Both the position numbers and the translations under genes were made by a program. From assembly GCA_034509495.1 (NCBI GenBank), contig CM067512.1:1478597-1542596 (forward strand): a stretch of DNA of 64,000 bases. Direction: 5' to 3'. This DNA comes from Acestrorhynchus altus (lineage: Eukaryota; Chordata; Actinopteri; Characiformes; Acestrorhynchidae). The notes under the pieces are model-generated. The model was given only the letters and a program-made list of their open reading frames with translations, was not told the origin of the DNA and did no database searches. Positions 36,244 to 51,737 of the stretch are shown piece after piece (position 1 is the stretch's first letter; each line of letters opens with the position of its first letter).

Positions 36244-37799
36244 GCACATTTAGGAAAGTCTATTATTTCACCAGATTAACGAGACTTTACTGGTACATGG
36301 GTTTGGTCTACACTAACTACATTTACTTCTTTCTTATAAACACTGTGGGTGGTCTCTCTGTGCCGTACTGTATTACAGGGGTCTTCCCTTAAATTCTTCT
36401 CTGAGATAAAACCGAAGCGCTCCAGATACGGGATTAACATTTCCCGCCGGAAGCTTTAGGACCCATCTGAGCCGAGGAATGAATCACTGCCAAGATGTCC
36501 TCAAAGCAAATTATACATAATAAAGATCACGAGGCCTCTGCGCTAGTCCTACCAGACCAGGCTTTCTGTCCAAAAGACAGAATTATCAAAATAGAAGACC
36601 TTTATGTTGAGGGATATCGTACATCCGTCCACCAACTGCAACAGACACATCATACAGACACATCATGGGAAATGGACGCCCCCAGCACTGAAGAGGGGAT
36701 TTAAATAAACTCATAAACCCAAGAAATGTCTTTTAAACATCATCACCAAACATATTTAATAGAAATGTAATTTATAAGGTTGGTAGGTGAGGTAGCTGTA
36801 GATCGCTCTGAGAACAGCCGAAAACACCCCCTAAAGCCCCTGAAGGGTCCAGATGTCTTTTTGGGCCTGGTTGGGAGAACTGGAAGGAGGACAGCAGTTC
36901 ATTGATTTTATTGATTTTATATAAAATGTAAACTGTGGAGCATCAAATATCTGATTTCTATCCACTGAAAGTGTCACATTCCAGAGTTAATAATGGAGAT
37001 TAATGCACTTTTCTCCAAATATAACATCAAGAAATATCAAAAATATATACCAGTAGACGAATAACGCATTTACCAGTTAGGTTTGCTACAAAAAGTAGTA
37101 AATAATGTTGAGAAATTAGTTAATAATGTTCTTAATAATCACTTTATAATTAGAAATGATATTTTTGCTGTCCTTCCTGCTGTGTTTTTAATTGGTTTGA
37201 TCCAAATAAATGTCTTAAGTGGGCAGCATTGTATTATAACAGTTTCTGTTATGAATTATTAATTTAACGAATGATTAATTTAATGAATTAATGAATTATT
37301 ATTTTAATGAAACGTTGGTATTTGTGTAGCTGTACAAGCTGCGTGAGTTGCTCAGTTGGCTCAGGGTTTGAGTTCGCCTCCAAGTTGCTTCCTGTTCAGC
37401 TCTAAATCTTAGTATTAGATTTAAATAATGGATAAAAAAGATGATACAAATAAATGTTATTAGATGTTTTTACTGGATTTAAGGTAACTTTAATAGCTCA
37501 TGTTTATTGTGAGTCATGCTGGGAAATTGGGGGCATGGACACAAGGACTCCACAGTAGAGCAATGTAAAGACAAGGGGGAGAAGCAAATTAAAAGGGCTT
37601 TATTTTATCGTCCATCCATCTGTATGTCTTCCTTCCACCAATCCATCCATCCATCCATCCATCCATCCATCCATCTACTAGTGCATCTTAAAATAATATT
37701 TATATACATGAGAGATAAAAGTTACTTGGCTTGATGCTTGGCTTGTCTTTCTCTCGATGGTCTTCCTCAGGCTGTCCTCTGAGCTACTGCTGCTAGAAG

Positions 37800-37921
37800 A
37801 TGACGTTTGTGAAGCTGCTTCTCCTGCTCTGTGTTCTCTGCCTGTGGATGGACGGAGGATCTGCCAAAGAAAAATCAGCCAAAAAGGGCAAGAAAAAGGG
37901 CAAACAGGTCTACTGCCCCTC
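37800..37921 (+). CDS. glrb: glrb coding exon 1: signal peptide and N-terminus
   Basis: The exon begins after an acceptor at 37769-37770, leaving 29 untranslated bases before the ATG. It encodes MTFVKLLLLLCVLCLWMDGG, a signal peptide, then Lys/Gly-rich sequence (EKSAKKGKKKGKQVYCPS). The human subunit has the same layout, with KEKSSKKGKGKKKQYLCPS. The donor is GTAAGT at 37922, phase 2. Choosing this ATG gives a normal signal peptide and there is no earlier in-frame candidate in the exon. Confidence 0.95.
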
Positions 37922-38603
37922 GTAAGTCTCTCCTTCTTTTGTTTTTAACCATCTGTTTATTCTCAATATAGATATAAATATAGATATATATCGCTCAGCC
38001 CGTACCCCACTCTGTTTATATTCTAATATAGAAATAAATATCGATATATCGCTCAGCCCGTATCCCACTCTGTTTATATCCCGATATAGATTTAATATCG
38101 ACATATCGCTCAGCCCGTATCCCGCTCTGGTTATATCAGCCTTTCAGTTTATTGAGGTAATAATATAATATAATGTCAGTATAAGATTAAAGTGTCTGTA
38201 ACAGCAGAAACGGTGCTCAGTGGTCAGTCAGTGATTTGTCACCTAACTGTCCCTTTAATGTATCACAGTCAGTAGTGTTGAGATCAGTTGAGAAGCCCAG
38301 TTTTGTGAATCACCTCCATTTAATCCTCAGAGTGTGAATGAACACGCTGTGATATTATGGCCCTGACTGAACCGCACTGGGCTGTAATGGGGTTCTGAGA
38401 GTGTGTATGTGTGTGGTGTGTGTGAGTACGTCACTGTGGAGAGCTTTACTGCAGCTACACGGGAGGGGGGGGTTACTTTGATCATGGGAAGAAGCCCGTT
38501 GAGTCTAAAACCTTTCAAACACTTTCATCTGCCTTAATGTAGTGTGTGCTTGAACTACTGCGAGCATGTACGAGAGCCTCTCATGACAGCTTAGAAATGC
38601 TTA

Positions 38604-38653
<50 letters not shown>

Positions 38654-39194
38654 ACACATGTGTGTTCGGTGCTTCTGTTTCCAGCTGACTAAACACATCC
38701 ACTCAGTTGAGACTGTGAGAGGGAAATACACTACGTGGACAAAAGTATTTGGACACCTGCTCATTCTACCTTTCTTCTCAAAACGTTGTTCGTGGCTGAC
38801 TGAACCAGCCTTGGTTCTCTGAACCGGCAGGACATGACTGAAGTGCCCTTTTCACCAGCTACCACAATGTTTTCAGAAAGATCAGGTGTCCACAAACCTT
38901 TGCCCATGTAGGACCAGTTTCCCCAGTCGTGGATTAAGCTTAGTCTTGGACAAAGCTGCAGTGCTAATGGAATATCACAGCTGGAAATTCTTTTTAGTCT
39001 AGGCTCAGGCTTAATCTGACTTTAATGAAGCTGCGATGCTTCATTAGGACATAATAAGGATGATGTAATGCAGGGTAATGCACAGAAATGGGTTTTTAAT
39101 CTGCTTTAATTGAGTAATCGTGGCAGCCCTAATGGTCATGTACTGTAATGACAAATCAGACACTCGTTCAATAACACACATTTCAATTCTGCAG
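37922..39194 (+). other. glrb: glrb intron 1 (between coding exons 1 and 2)
   Basis: It contains a 58-bp tandem repeat (37.96-38.13 kb), (GT)n (38.605-38.650 kb), and a small MITE at 38.73-38.91 kb. The MITE ends are 'tggacaaaagtatttggaca' and 'tgtccacaaacctttgccca'. The remainder is unremarkable. Confidence 0.85.
37965..38130. repeat. 58-bp minisatellite, about 3 copies
   Basis: The unit contains 'tctgtttatatcccgatata' and 'cgatatatcgctcagcccgt'. The same family forms a longer array in intron 5 (47.71-48.08 kb). Confidence 0.9.
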
Positions 39195-39301
39195 GCAGCT
39201 CTCATCAGAAGATCTGGCGCAAGTTCCAGCGAACTCCACCAGCAACATCCTGAACCGGCTGCTGGTCACCTACGACCCCCGCATCCGGCCCAACTTCAAG
39301 G
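39195..39301 (+). CDS. glrb: glrb coding exon 2
   Basis: It encodes residues 41-77 in phase, with ANSTSNILNRLLVTYDPRIR followed by PNFKG. This is the start of the ligand-binding domain, nearly identical to the mammalian protein. N54 in Asn-Ser-Thr is a potential glycosylation site. The acceptor TCTGCAG and donor GGTACTT fit. Confidence 0.95.
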
Positions 39302-43301
<4,000 letters not shown>

Positions 43302-43334
43302 TAAAATCGAAATCCTGTTCACTGGAATATTGAA

Positions 43335-44010
43335 AGATTTGTCTCAATGAACCTCAATAAACACTCTTATACACTAAATAGGATATATTAGTCCATAAAC
43401 AATCCTAATAAACACTCGGATACACTAGAATAGGAGACATTAGTCAATAAACACCCCAATAAACACTTCCATACACTAGGAGATATTATTCCATAAACAC
43501 CTGAATAAATACTCATATACTAGAATAGCAGATATTAGTTTATAAACACCATACACTAGAATAGAGATATTAATGATAAACACCCCAATAAACACCCCTA
43601 TACACTAGAATAGGAGATATTAGTCCATAAACACTCCAATAAACACTCCTATACACTAGAATAGGAGATATTAGTCCGTAAACACCCCAATAAACACTCC
43701 TATACACTAGAATAGGAGATATTAGTCCATAAACACCCCACAAATACCCTATACACTAGAATAGGAGATATTAGTCCATAAACACATCAATAAACACTCC
43801 TATACACTAGAATAGCAGATATTAGTCCATAAACACCCAATAAACACTCCTATACACTAGAATAGGAGATATTAGTCCATAAACACCCCAATAAACACTC
43901 CTATACACTAGAATAGCAGATATTAGTTCATAAACACCCCGATAAACACTCCTATACACTAGAATAGGAGATATTAGTCCACAAACACCCCAATAAACAC
44001 TCCCATGAAC
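43335..44010. repeat. 51-bp minisatellite, about 13 copies
   Basis: This is the longest array of the 51-bp unit, beginning about 35 bases after the exon 4 donor. Copies near the left edge are more diverged and shortened. Central copies are almost identical, consistent with expansion from the middle. Confidence 0.95.
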
Positions 44011-44512
44011 ACATCTATATGTTACTGTGCTCTATAGTTACAGTTGTGTAGGTTGTCCAGAGTTTTGGGACATGGTTTGGAATATGGTGTGGAATTTGCT
44101 TCTCCACCAAACTCTGATTTTAGGATGAATCACATCGCTTAAACTGCTATCAGAGTTTCAGACTTGGGATTGATCTTCTGCTGGTGGTGGAGACGCTGCT
44201 GTATTAAGTACGTCTGGTTACTATGAGAGCAGCTGTGTGAGCTCATGGCTGTGCTGTTTCTGGATCATGTGTGTCTGAGGGTGTGTTTTAAACCCTGCTT
44301 GCATAATCTCCCCATGCTCTTGAAATCTCTTTTTAATGCGTTTAATTCTCCTTGGGGGAAGAAGTGTGACGTGAGGATTTGATGCATCTGCTGAACTTCT
44401 CTCTCACACACCAAACTCCTGCTCCAGCCCTCTGATCCCACATAGAGCTCCAGCCTCTCCGGCGTGGTCCACAAATCTCTGCATCTTAAAGCAAGTGTTT
44501 AGTGAAGCTCTT

Positions 44513-44770
44513 GTACAGTGCCTTGAAAAAGTGTTCATTTCCACGTTTTTTTCCGTTACTCCCACAAACCGAAACACACTTCACTGGGATTGAGGTCTGG
44601 ACTCTGACTGGGTCATTCTAACACATGAACATACTTTGATCTAAACCAGTCCACTGTAACTCTGGCTGAGCAGCTTCCTGTCCCTGCTGAAGAAAAGTAT
44701 CTGTACCGCATGATGCTGCCACCACCATGTTTCACGGTGGGGAAGGTGTATTCGGGGTGATGTATTAGTG
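44513..44770 (-). pseudogene. Tc1-like transposon remnant (classic fish type)
   Basis: It starts with 'tacagtgccttgaaaaagtg', a well-known fish Tc1 terminus. On the minus strand it encodes VKHGGGSIM, the conserved catalytic-domain block. Large internal parts are missing. It belongs to a different lineage from families A and B. Confidence 0.85.
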
Positions 44771-45057
44771 AGCTGTGGATCATATCAGAGAAATTGATGA
44801 ACAGAGTTGATAGAGTAGGCAGTGAATGTAGTAACAAGGTCTAGATAGGGTTGATGGATGAGGAGTGTATCTGCTGTTTGTCATTGAGGATGTGGAATAA
44901 CTCTGTTAGAACACAGTGGTAAAAACAAAGGATCGGAAGTGGATGATAGCTGATAAAACATCTCCTGGATCAGACCGGGACATTTCTGTCTTATATATGT
45001 GACTCATTTATCTACACACTGTCCTGAGTGAATGTTGAATGAGCACACACAGCCATG

Positions 45058-45091
<34 letters not shown>

Positions 45092-45246
45092 CTCAAACTC
45101 AAGCTTATTCCGTATCTCCTGCACTACATCACCTTTTTGAGTCGGAGCACGTTTATCAACAGGGCTGGATTTATTGCTGCTGCTGAATGTTAGTGTGTTA
45201 AAAGCTTCAGGCTGATGTGAGTGAAGAACACACACACACACACAGA

Positions 45247-45278
<32 letters not shown>

Positions 45279-45438
45279 GCTCCACTCACATTGTGTGTAA
45301 GAGCATCTCCGCTGTGCTGTGTTATGTCTGGATCATGTGTGTTTCCACACACTGTTGTTTCATGCCACCCGGATTGGGCTGTGAGCTGGGTGGTCTTCCT
45401 CAGAGCCTTATAACCTGCTGGCATCGTCCCAGGACCTT

Positions 45439-45439
45439 C

Positions 45440-45529
<90 letters not shown>

Positions 45530-45530
45530 T
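45439..45530. repeat. (GT)n-(GA)n compound microsatellite
   Basis: About 39 GT units are followed by six GA units. (TC)n follows at 45608-45658. Confidence 0.97.
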
Positions 45531-45601
45531 GGGATTAGTGTTCTAATGAGAGTTCCTAAACGAAAAAGTGAATGTTTATCTCTCCCACTGTCCCCCAACT
45601 A

Positions 45602-45656
<55 letters not shown>

Positions 45657-45797
45657 TCTGACTCCACTGATGTCAAAGCCTAAAACCTTGTTTCCATGAC
45701 AACAGAATAGCTTTATTTCTGATGTTGCTGAATGCAGTAACAGTACTCAACGTGCACAGTATAAACACATGCAGTTACACTGTATCCACAGTAACCA

Positions 45798-46178
45798 ATG
45801 AACCATAACATTATGACCTCCTTGTTTCTACACGCACTGTCCACTCAGCTCCTCTGACCACACAGGAGCACTTTATAGTTCTAGAATTACAGGCTGTAGT
45901 TCATCTGTTTCTGCACAGTTTGTGTTGGTCGTCCTCTAGTCCTTCATCAGTGCTCACAGGACGCTGCCCACAGGACGCCGTCGGCTGGACGTTTCTGGTC
46001 GGTGGACTGTTCTCGGTCCAGCAGTGACACTGAGGGGTTTAAACACTCCAGCAGCACTGCTGCGTCTGATCCACTCGTACCAGGACAACACACACCAACA
46101 CACCACCACCGTGTCGGTGTGACTGCAGTGCTGAAACAAGGAGGTGGTCATAATGGTGGTTATGGTTGATCAGGGTAT
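45798..46178. mobile_element. MITE family C copy with both termini
   Basis: The left end 'aaccataacattatgacctc' and the right end 'ggtggtcataatggtggtta' then 'tggttgatc' are inverted repeats. The interior carries 'cctctagtccttcatcagtg' and 'cagcagcactgctgcgtctg'. It is the most complete copy of this family in the window. Confidence 0.85.
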
Positions 46179-47159
46179 ATTTATAGTTTTAGGATGGTGT
46201 GTACATAAAGCAACAGAACTTCACAGTCCTCTGAGCTGCTCTGAGCCGGACGTCCGGCGGTCTTAAACACCATCTTTAGAGGAGCAATGCAGAACAAACA
46301 GTCCTCAGTTTACAGTAAATGCCTGTAATTACTGTTTCTCCTCATTTCTCCTCTGTCTTCCTGAAACACTGACCTTTATCCTCTCCTGGTCTTCGCTTCC
46401 CATCCTGCCGTTGGTGTTAAGGAGGCTGTGTGGGTGCGAACGCGACCCCCGTGCGGTCTAGGCGACTGTTCTCGTGGTGTGACAGGAGGGAAGCGAAAGG
46501 CTTTCATGTGCAAATGTAGAGCTTTAAATAAACATGCGCATTGAAGAAGGGACGCATTAAGAATTTATCCCAGAACCGGGAGTGATCTGGAAGAGCTCTG
46601 GTGAGGGGCAACCTGCACCATGATCACCATTCAGCTTAAAACATCTCCTAACATGAGTGGGAGGGTGTTCATAGAGATGGTATGAGAGCCTGTATCTTCA
46701 TAAAACTCATGAACCTATTAATCATATTTTCTATTCACCAGTGAACCAAAGGAGCCACGGTTCCTCTACAAGCTCCTCCTAGAAGGCTTCTGAAGGTGGT
46801 TTCTATGGACCATAAGGTTCCAGCAGATTCTTTTAACCCAAAATCACACTAAGAAATACATTAGCGAGGAAATTGGTGATATGATCTTGAGTGTTTATAC
46901 TGAGATAAGATTATATCTCATTCTCTATATTTGTTGTGGGACAGAGCTGCCGAGGCTGTCAGAACAAAGTCCTTTAGCTTTTTCTCCTGGATAAGCCCAG
47001 CTGTCCGTCACTGCTCCTGAGAGCTGTGGTGAAAATGAACCTCCAGGAGCAGATCTTTTGAGCTCTTCAGACGAGGGTTGAACATAGTTCACACTAACAA
47101 CATTAGAAAATCAGAATGGGGCCACCTTTCCTGCTGTGTGAACATAACCTAAGTGTGTC

Positions 47160-47280
47160 CCCCCCAATGCTGTCCTCCAGGTGGACTTTCACCCGTGGAG
47201 AGCTCACTGTGCTTGACTGGCTGCTGCTTCTCGCTGGTGTGTGATCTTGGGTATCTCAAAAGGTGCTGTACAAGTGTAAC
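47160..47280 (+). repeat. LINE-like 3' end beside the exon 5 acceptor
   Basis: 'gctgtcctccaggtggactt', 'gtgcttgactggctgctgct' and the tail 'aaaggtgctgtacaagtgta' match the 3' end style of fish L2-type retroposons. It ends about 45 bases before exon 5. Confidence 0.55.
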
Positions 47281-47321
47281 CTCATCTTCTTCTCAAATGT
47301 GTTCTTGTTTTGTTTCGGCAG

Positions 47322-47404
47322 GTTGTCGGTCACTCTCTCCTGTCCACTGGATCTGACCCTGTTCCCCATGGACACCCAGAGATGCAAGATGCAGTTGGAG
47401 AGCT
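47322..47404 (+). CDS. glrb: glrb coding exon 5: Cys-loop
   Basis: This 83-nt exon encodes SVTLSCPLDLTLFPMDTQRC and then KMQLES. It holds the signature Cys-loop (C182 to C196, 13 residues between) of pentameric ligand-gated channels. The exon size matches the family. The acceptor is TTCGGCAG and the donor GTACGT. Confidence 0.97.
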
Positions 47405-47714
47405 GTACGTAAAAATGAACATATAAAAGCTTCATTTAAAGCAGAGAGTAAATCCTTTCTCATAGGCCTTCAGGGTTGATGATTTTGGGTTCTGCAGTGA
47501 TGCCGGTTCAGTTCTCCCAGAAGAGGCTGTGCTGAGTCATTTTGAAAACAGGTCGCTTTCACACCTGAACTTTCTAAGATGGTTAAATGGGATTATGGTT
47601 GGTTTTCACTCTTAATCGCACTCGGATGCGAACCCAAACAACCGCACTAAGACCCTTAACATGGAGATGGTCTCTGGTCCCAAATGAACTCCGGAGCTGG
47701 TGTACTGGTCAGAT

Positions 47715-48080
47715 ATCCCCCTCTGTTTATATCCCGATATAGATATAAATATCGATATATCGCACAGCCCATATCCCATTCTGTTTATATCCCGATATAG
47801 ATATAAATATTGATATATCACTCAGCCCGTATTCCGCTCTGTTTATATCCCGATATAGATATAAATATCGATATATCACTCAGCCCGTATCCCTCTCTGT
47901 TTATATCCCGATATAGATATAAATATCGATATATCACTGAGCCCGTATCCCTCTCTGTTTATATCCCGATATAGATATAAATATCGATATATCACTCAGC
48001 CCGTATCCCGCTCTGTTTATATCCCGATATAGATATAAATATCGATATATCGCTCAGCCCGTATCCTGCTCTGTTTATAA
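47715..48080. repeat. 58-bp minisatellite, about 6-7 copies
   Basis: The unit 'tttatatcccgatatagata' plus 'atcgatatatcgctcagccc' repeats with few differences. It is the same family as in intron 1. Confidence 0.95.
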
Positions 48081-48116
48081 CATTCATTTCCATCTCAGTT
48101 TTTCAGTGTCTACTAG

Positions 48117-48178
48117 TGAAGGATAGCAAAGCACTTTTGTGAGTCGCTCTGGATAAGGGCGTCTGCTAAATGTTTGTG

Positions 48179-48209
<31 letters not shown>

Positions 48210-48222
48210 ATTTGTGTGTGTA
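48117..48222 (+). repeat. LINE/SINE 3' tail grading into (TG)n at the exon 6 acceptor
   Basis: 'gtgagtcgctctggataagg' and 'gcgtctgctaaatg' form the ubiquitous fish retroposon tail. It is followed by TG-rich repeats that continue to the TAG acceptor at 48221-48223. Confidence 0.75.
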
Positions 48223-48223
48223 G

Positions 48224-48364
48224 TTGGCTACACCACAGATGATCTGCAGTTCATGTGGCAGTCTGGAGACCCTGTACAGATGGAAGAAATTGCTCTGCCT
48301 CAGTTTGATATCCGACAGGAGGATATCGAATATGGAAATTGCACTAAATACTACGCCGGCACAG
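48224..48364 (+). CDS. glrb: glrb coding exon 6
   Basis: This 141-nt exon encodes FGYTTDDLQFMWQSGDPVQM, then a segment ending in LPQFDIRQEDIEYGNCTKYY. It completes the ligand-binding domain (loop C region) with C242 of the second disulphide pair and an Asn-Cys-Thr site at N241. It is joined to exon 5 by a split Phe codon. The donor is GTAAGA. The acceptor is weak (see finding). Confidence 0.95.
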
Positions 48365-49109
48365 GTAAGAACAGAGTAATAAATATGATATTTAATTCTT
48401 ACAGTCACACTGTTGTTAAAATGATACAGAGGACATTAATGCACAATCAAACCATTTATAGATTTTACACTGATCACCAAAACATTATGACCAGTTCTTC
48501 ACTTTCAATTTGACATCAACCCTCTACAGCACATTCTACGTCAATCTGAAGAACCATTTCTTTATGCAAAGGGTTCTTTGAGTGTCTGTGGTTCTAGACC
48601 CTCCTTTTCGTTACTGAAGAAGCCTCATTTTGAAGTGTGTGGTTAAAAGTTTAGTACATTTTAAATCAGGACCGAAAATGGTTCATAATGGTTGAGGGGG
48701 TGTATAATAGCCTGGGATGTGTCTCAGCCAATCGGATCGCAGACTGTTTTCATAAGCTGCAGTATGTAATCACACGGCGGGTGTTCGTGCTCTGCTGCTG
48801 GCGGTCAGCCTCTGCTCTCAGAACAGACACGGCGAAGTGTGCGTCTCAGAGAAGTCGAGACTCCAGGCAGAGAAGGAATTAACACTGAAGGCTGCCGGGT
48901 CTGAAGAGAGATTGAGCACCTCTTCATCCAACCAATTAGAGACAAAGAAAGACGAGCACTGGTGGCTGTATGAGCCAGAACTCTCTGCTTTTATCACGCG
49001 GTTCTCAAAAGCAAAGCTGGTTCTCTGTCTGAAAGAGGTTCAGAGAGGGAAATGTAGGGTGGTTGTTGGAGCGTGATAAGGATAAGGTCCTTTCTTTGTG
49101 AAAATGTGC

Positions 49110-49142
<33 letters not shown>

Positions 49143-49424
49143 GAAGCTGTGATAGCTGTTCAAACTGAGACCCCTGACAACAGAATCAGTGAAATCAATT
49201 CTTATGTCATTCTAATTCCCCCTTTGTGAGACTAAATGAAAGAGTCTTTTGAGAAAGTGATGAAAGTGGTCATTTATTCTTCATTTGTCGTCACCAAACA
49301 CAAAGACAGTTGTTATCTCCGTGATGTAAAGAGTCCTTTTCCTCATTATGTGTTGTTTTGGGTGTCAATGCATATCGTATTTAACACTTTTTCACTTCCC
49401 GAATGTTTAGCTTTTAGGCAAAGT

Positions 49425-49838
49425 GCAGCTTCTACCATCAGAAAGAGACCGAACAGGATTATCTTCATAGGGCATGAACCCTTACTGTCAAAGAACATCA
49501 GGACAAGACTAAAGTTCTCCAGAGAACATCTAGACAAAGAGCAGGACGTCTGGAACAATGTTCTTTGGACGGATGAATCCAAAGCTGAATTAGTTGGACA
49601 GTAACAGAAGACATGCTTGACACAAACCAAACACAGCATTTGAGCAGAAGAAGCTCATAGCAGCTGTGAACATGGTGGTGGAAGTGTGATGGTTTGGAGC
49701 TGCTCTGCTGCAGCAGGGTGTGGAGATCTCTCCATCATAGAAACCACTATGAGATCTTTATTGAATCAGAGGAGGTTTGAGGAGAAAGGAATAGCATCAA
49801 AGACTGACGCTGAAACATCACAGAGCTGAGAGAATTCC
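49425..49838 (+). pseudogene. Tc1-like family A fragment
   Basis: It encodes FSREHLDKEQDVWNNVLWTD, then is frameshifted through 'gctgtgaacatggtggtgg' and continues to 'ctgagagaattccga'. It lacks the N-terminal DNA-binding domain. Confidence 0.85.
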
Positions 49839-49839
49839 G

Positions 49840-50222
49840 AATCCATTGCTGACACAGATGTGCAAATGCACACGCAGCTTCTCTAGTCCCTAGACTACCT
49901 GAACTCCCTATGAAATAAGAATCACAACAACGCTTATTCCAAAATCTAGTAGAAAAAATCTAGCATTGAGCTGTGAAGCAGTGGAACTGGAATGATGGAG
50001 CTCCATCCAGTACTTTTGATATTGGATAATCCGGGGATTAGAGGTGATCATCCAGATCCTGACCTCACCAATGCTGTTGTCACAGAATGCAATCAAATCC
50101 TCACAGAAATGTTCCAGAATCAAGAAAGGCTCCAACAAAAGCAGGAAAATCTCCTTTTAATACCCTTGATTTCAGAAACAGTGAATGAGCATGCGTCCCA
50201 AAATATTTGCCCATATATTGTA
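49840..50222 (+). mobile_element. MITE family 1 copy
   Basis: It contains 'ttgctgacacagatgtgcaa', 'ggagctccatccagtacttt' and the degraded right terminus 'ccaaaatatttgcccata'. The left terminus is lost where it joins the Tc1 fragment. Confidence 0.8.
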
Positions 50223-50301
50223 TCTCTCTTTGCGATTACAGGTCATAAAAATGATACGGTGACCTGAAGGTGAACTGAATCTCTGGACTTATGTTTTCCA
50301 G

Positions 50302-50454
50302 GTTATTACACCTGTGTGGAGGTGATTTTCACACTGAGGCGGCAGGTGGGCTTCTACATGATGGGTGTGTACGCGCCCACCCTGCTCATTGTGGTGCTCT
50401 CCTGGCTCTCCTTCTGGATAAACCCAGACGCCAGCGCAGCTCGGGTGCCTCTGG
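50302..50454 (+). CDS. glrb: glrb coding exon 7: TM1 and start of TM2
   Basis: This 153-nt exon encodes YYTCVEVIFTLRRQVGFYMM, then TM1 (GVYAPTLLIVVLSWLSFWI), the short TM1-TM2 loop NPDASAA, and RVPLG at the start of the pore-lining TM2. It is identical or nearly so to the mammalian beta subunit. C254 pairs with C242. The acceptor is TTTTCCAG and the donor GGTATGC, with a split Gly codon. Confidence 0.97.
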
Positions 50455-51571
50455 GTATGCACCTCCAACCTTCAGCTGTTGTTGTGGATGTTCCTGCATC
50501 CCTCAGTCATCTCACATCTGTGCCTCATTTACCTCGTTTACCTCCATCCCGTCTCATCCTGCGCTGTGCTGAAAGTACAGTTCCAGTCAAAAGCCGAATC
50601 AGTAGACTATTTTGGGAGGTATGTCATGGTTAAATCAGTGGTAGGTGGGCGGTCATTGAAGAAACCGGCAGAAACAAGTGGAGTGAAGCGAGCGAGATCC
50701 ACAAAAGAAAGACGAAAACGGGAATAAAACAGAAATTACAAATTACAAAAATAACTTGGTGTGTTTTTGTCCATAGAGACATAATAAACACGTCCTCAGG
50801 AAGCTGAGTGTGCTCTGTCATATAAAGACAACAAATCTGTTTTACATTGTTGCGAGAAAAGCACAAGTAACAAGAGACACTTCAGTCGGTCAGTCACAGC
50901 GCATGCTTTGATGACCCTTCAGCTGTTCATTTGATAACAGCATGGTCCGGCAGTGAGAACATGGGTTAAAGCCCATATCATTTTCACACTGAGTTCACAG
51001 CTTGGAGATGCAGCTAACAATTCTCAGCTGGAGCTAATAAAACATGCCTCACAACACACCTGCTGCCTCACAGACCAGACAGCGCAACAGCACCTCCTAC
51101 TGGAGGAAACCGGTGAGGCAAAACAGCTTCATTTTGAGTTGACTTGATCCTGTAATATCAATTTGACCCGTTTTGTAATGAACAGCGTGAATGGTGCTAA
51201 TGAACTAATATGGCAGCTAGTTCAGAAGAACATGTAAGAACTGCAGTTTGTGGAGATCAATTACCTGTGATTGTAATTGATCAATATTAATCAATGTTCA
51301 GTTGAATCTAATCGAATTGTGAATTGGAATCGACTCCAGTCTGGACATCAGTGGTGATGTCTAACTCTATCCAATCACGTGTTGCTATTTCTCTTAGACA
51401 TATGGAGAAGTGAGTTTTTAATATTAGCTCTACATTAGCCTTAAAGCATAATATCATATTTATACCAATAACTATAAATATTTACACACACCTAGGCAGC
51501 ACTACCTTCAGTAGTTGTCAGTATGTTTTGTTTTTAAACTTTTGACTGAAACTGTGTGTGTGTGTGTGTGT

Positions 51572-51608
<37 letters not shown>

Positions 51609-51684
51609 ATACAACACCTTCAGGGTTGTTGGTTTACAAGATTCAGTCTGATTTCACAGGCACATCACGAATCACCTGTAAAAG

Positions 51685-51737
<53 letters not shown>

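Larger units (their letters stand above)
33257..37770 (+). other. glrb: Probable glrb leader intron
   Basis: It holds a palindromic cAMP-response-like site TGACGTCA at 33312-33319, (CAT)n-rich sequence near 33.40 kb, and (GT)n at 33.90-33.94 kb. A LINE-like tail lies at 34.11-34.17 kb and GGTTAAGG repeats at 34.17-34.34 kb. A nested MITE lies at 35.58-36.24 kb and an (ATCC)n tract near 37.64-37.68 kb. The rest, 34.35-35.57 and 36.25-37.63 kb, shows no gene. Confidence 0.5.
47405..48223 (+). other. glrb: glrb intron 5
   Basis: This short intron is mostly the 58-bp minisatellite (47.71-48.08 kb), then a LINE-like tail (48.12-48.17 kb), then a (TG)-rich run that reaches the exon 6 acceptor. The segment 47.41-47.71 kb has no recognised feature. 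Confidence 0.9.
48365..50301 (+). other. glrb: glrb intron 6
   Basis: It contains a short 'accctctacagcacattcta' MITE fragment (48.52-48.60 kb), (GT)n (49.11-49.14 kb), a Tc1 family A fragment (49.42-49.84 kb), and a MITE family 1 copy (49.84-50.22 kb). The stretch 48.6-49.1 kb has no recognised feature. Confidence 0.85.

Noticed and set aside
43335..44010. 51-bp repeats as a possible CRISPR-like array
   Set aside because: It is a plain tandem array; no variable spacer exists between conserved parts.
48178..48513. A start at 48178 giving a 111-codon protein
   Set aside because: It reads through the TG repeat, glrb exon 6 and its donor into intron 6; exon 6 alone is the coding part.
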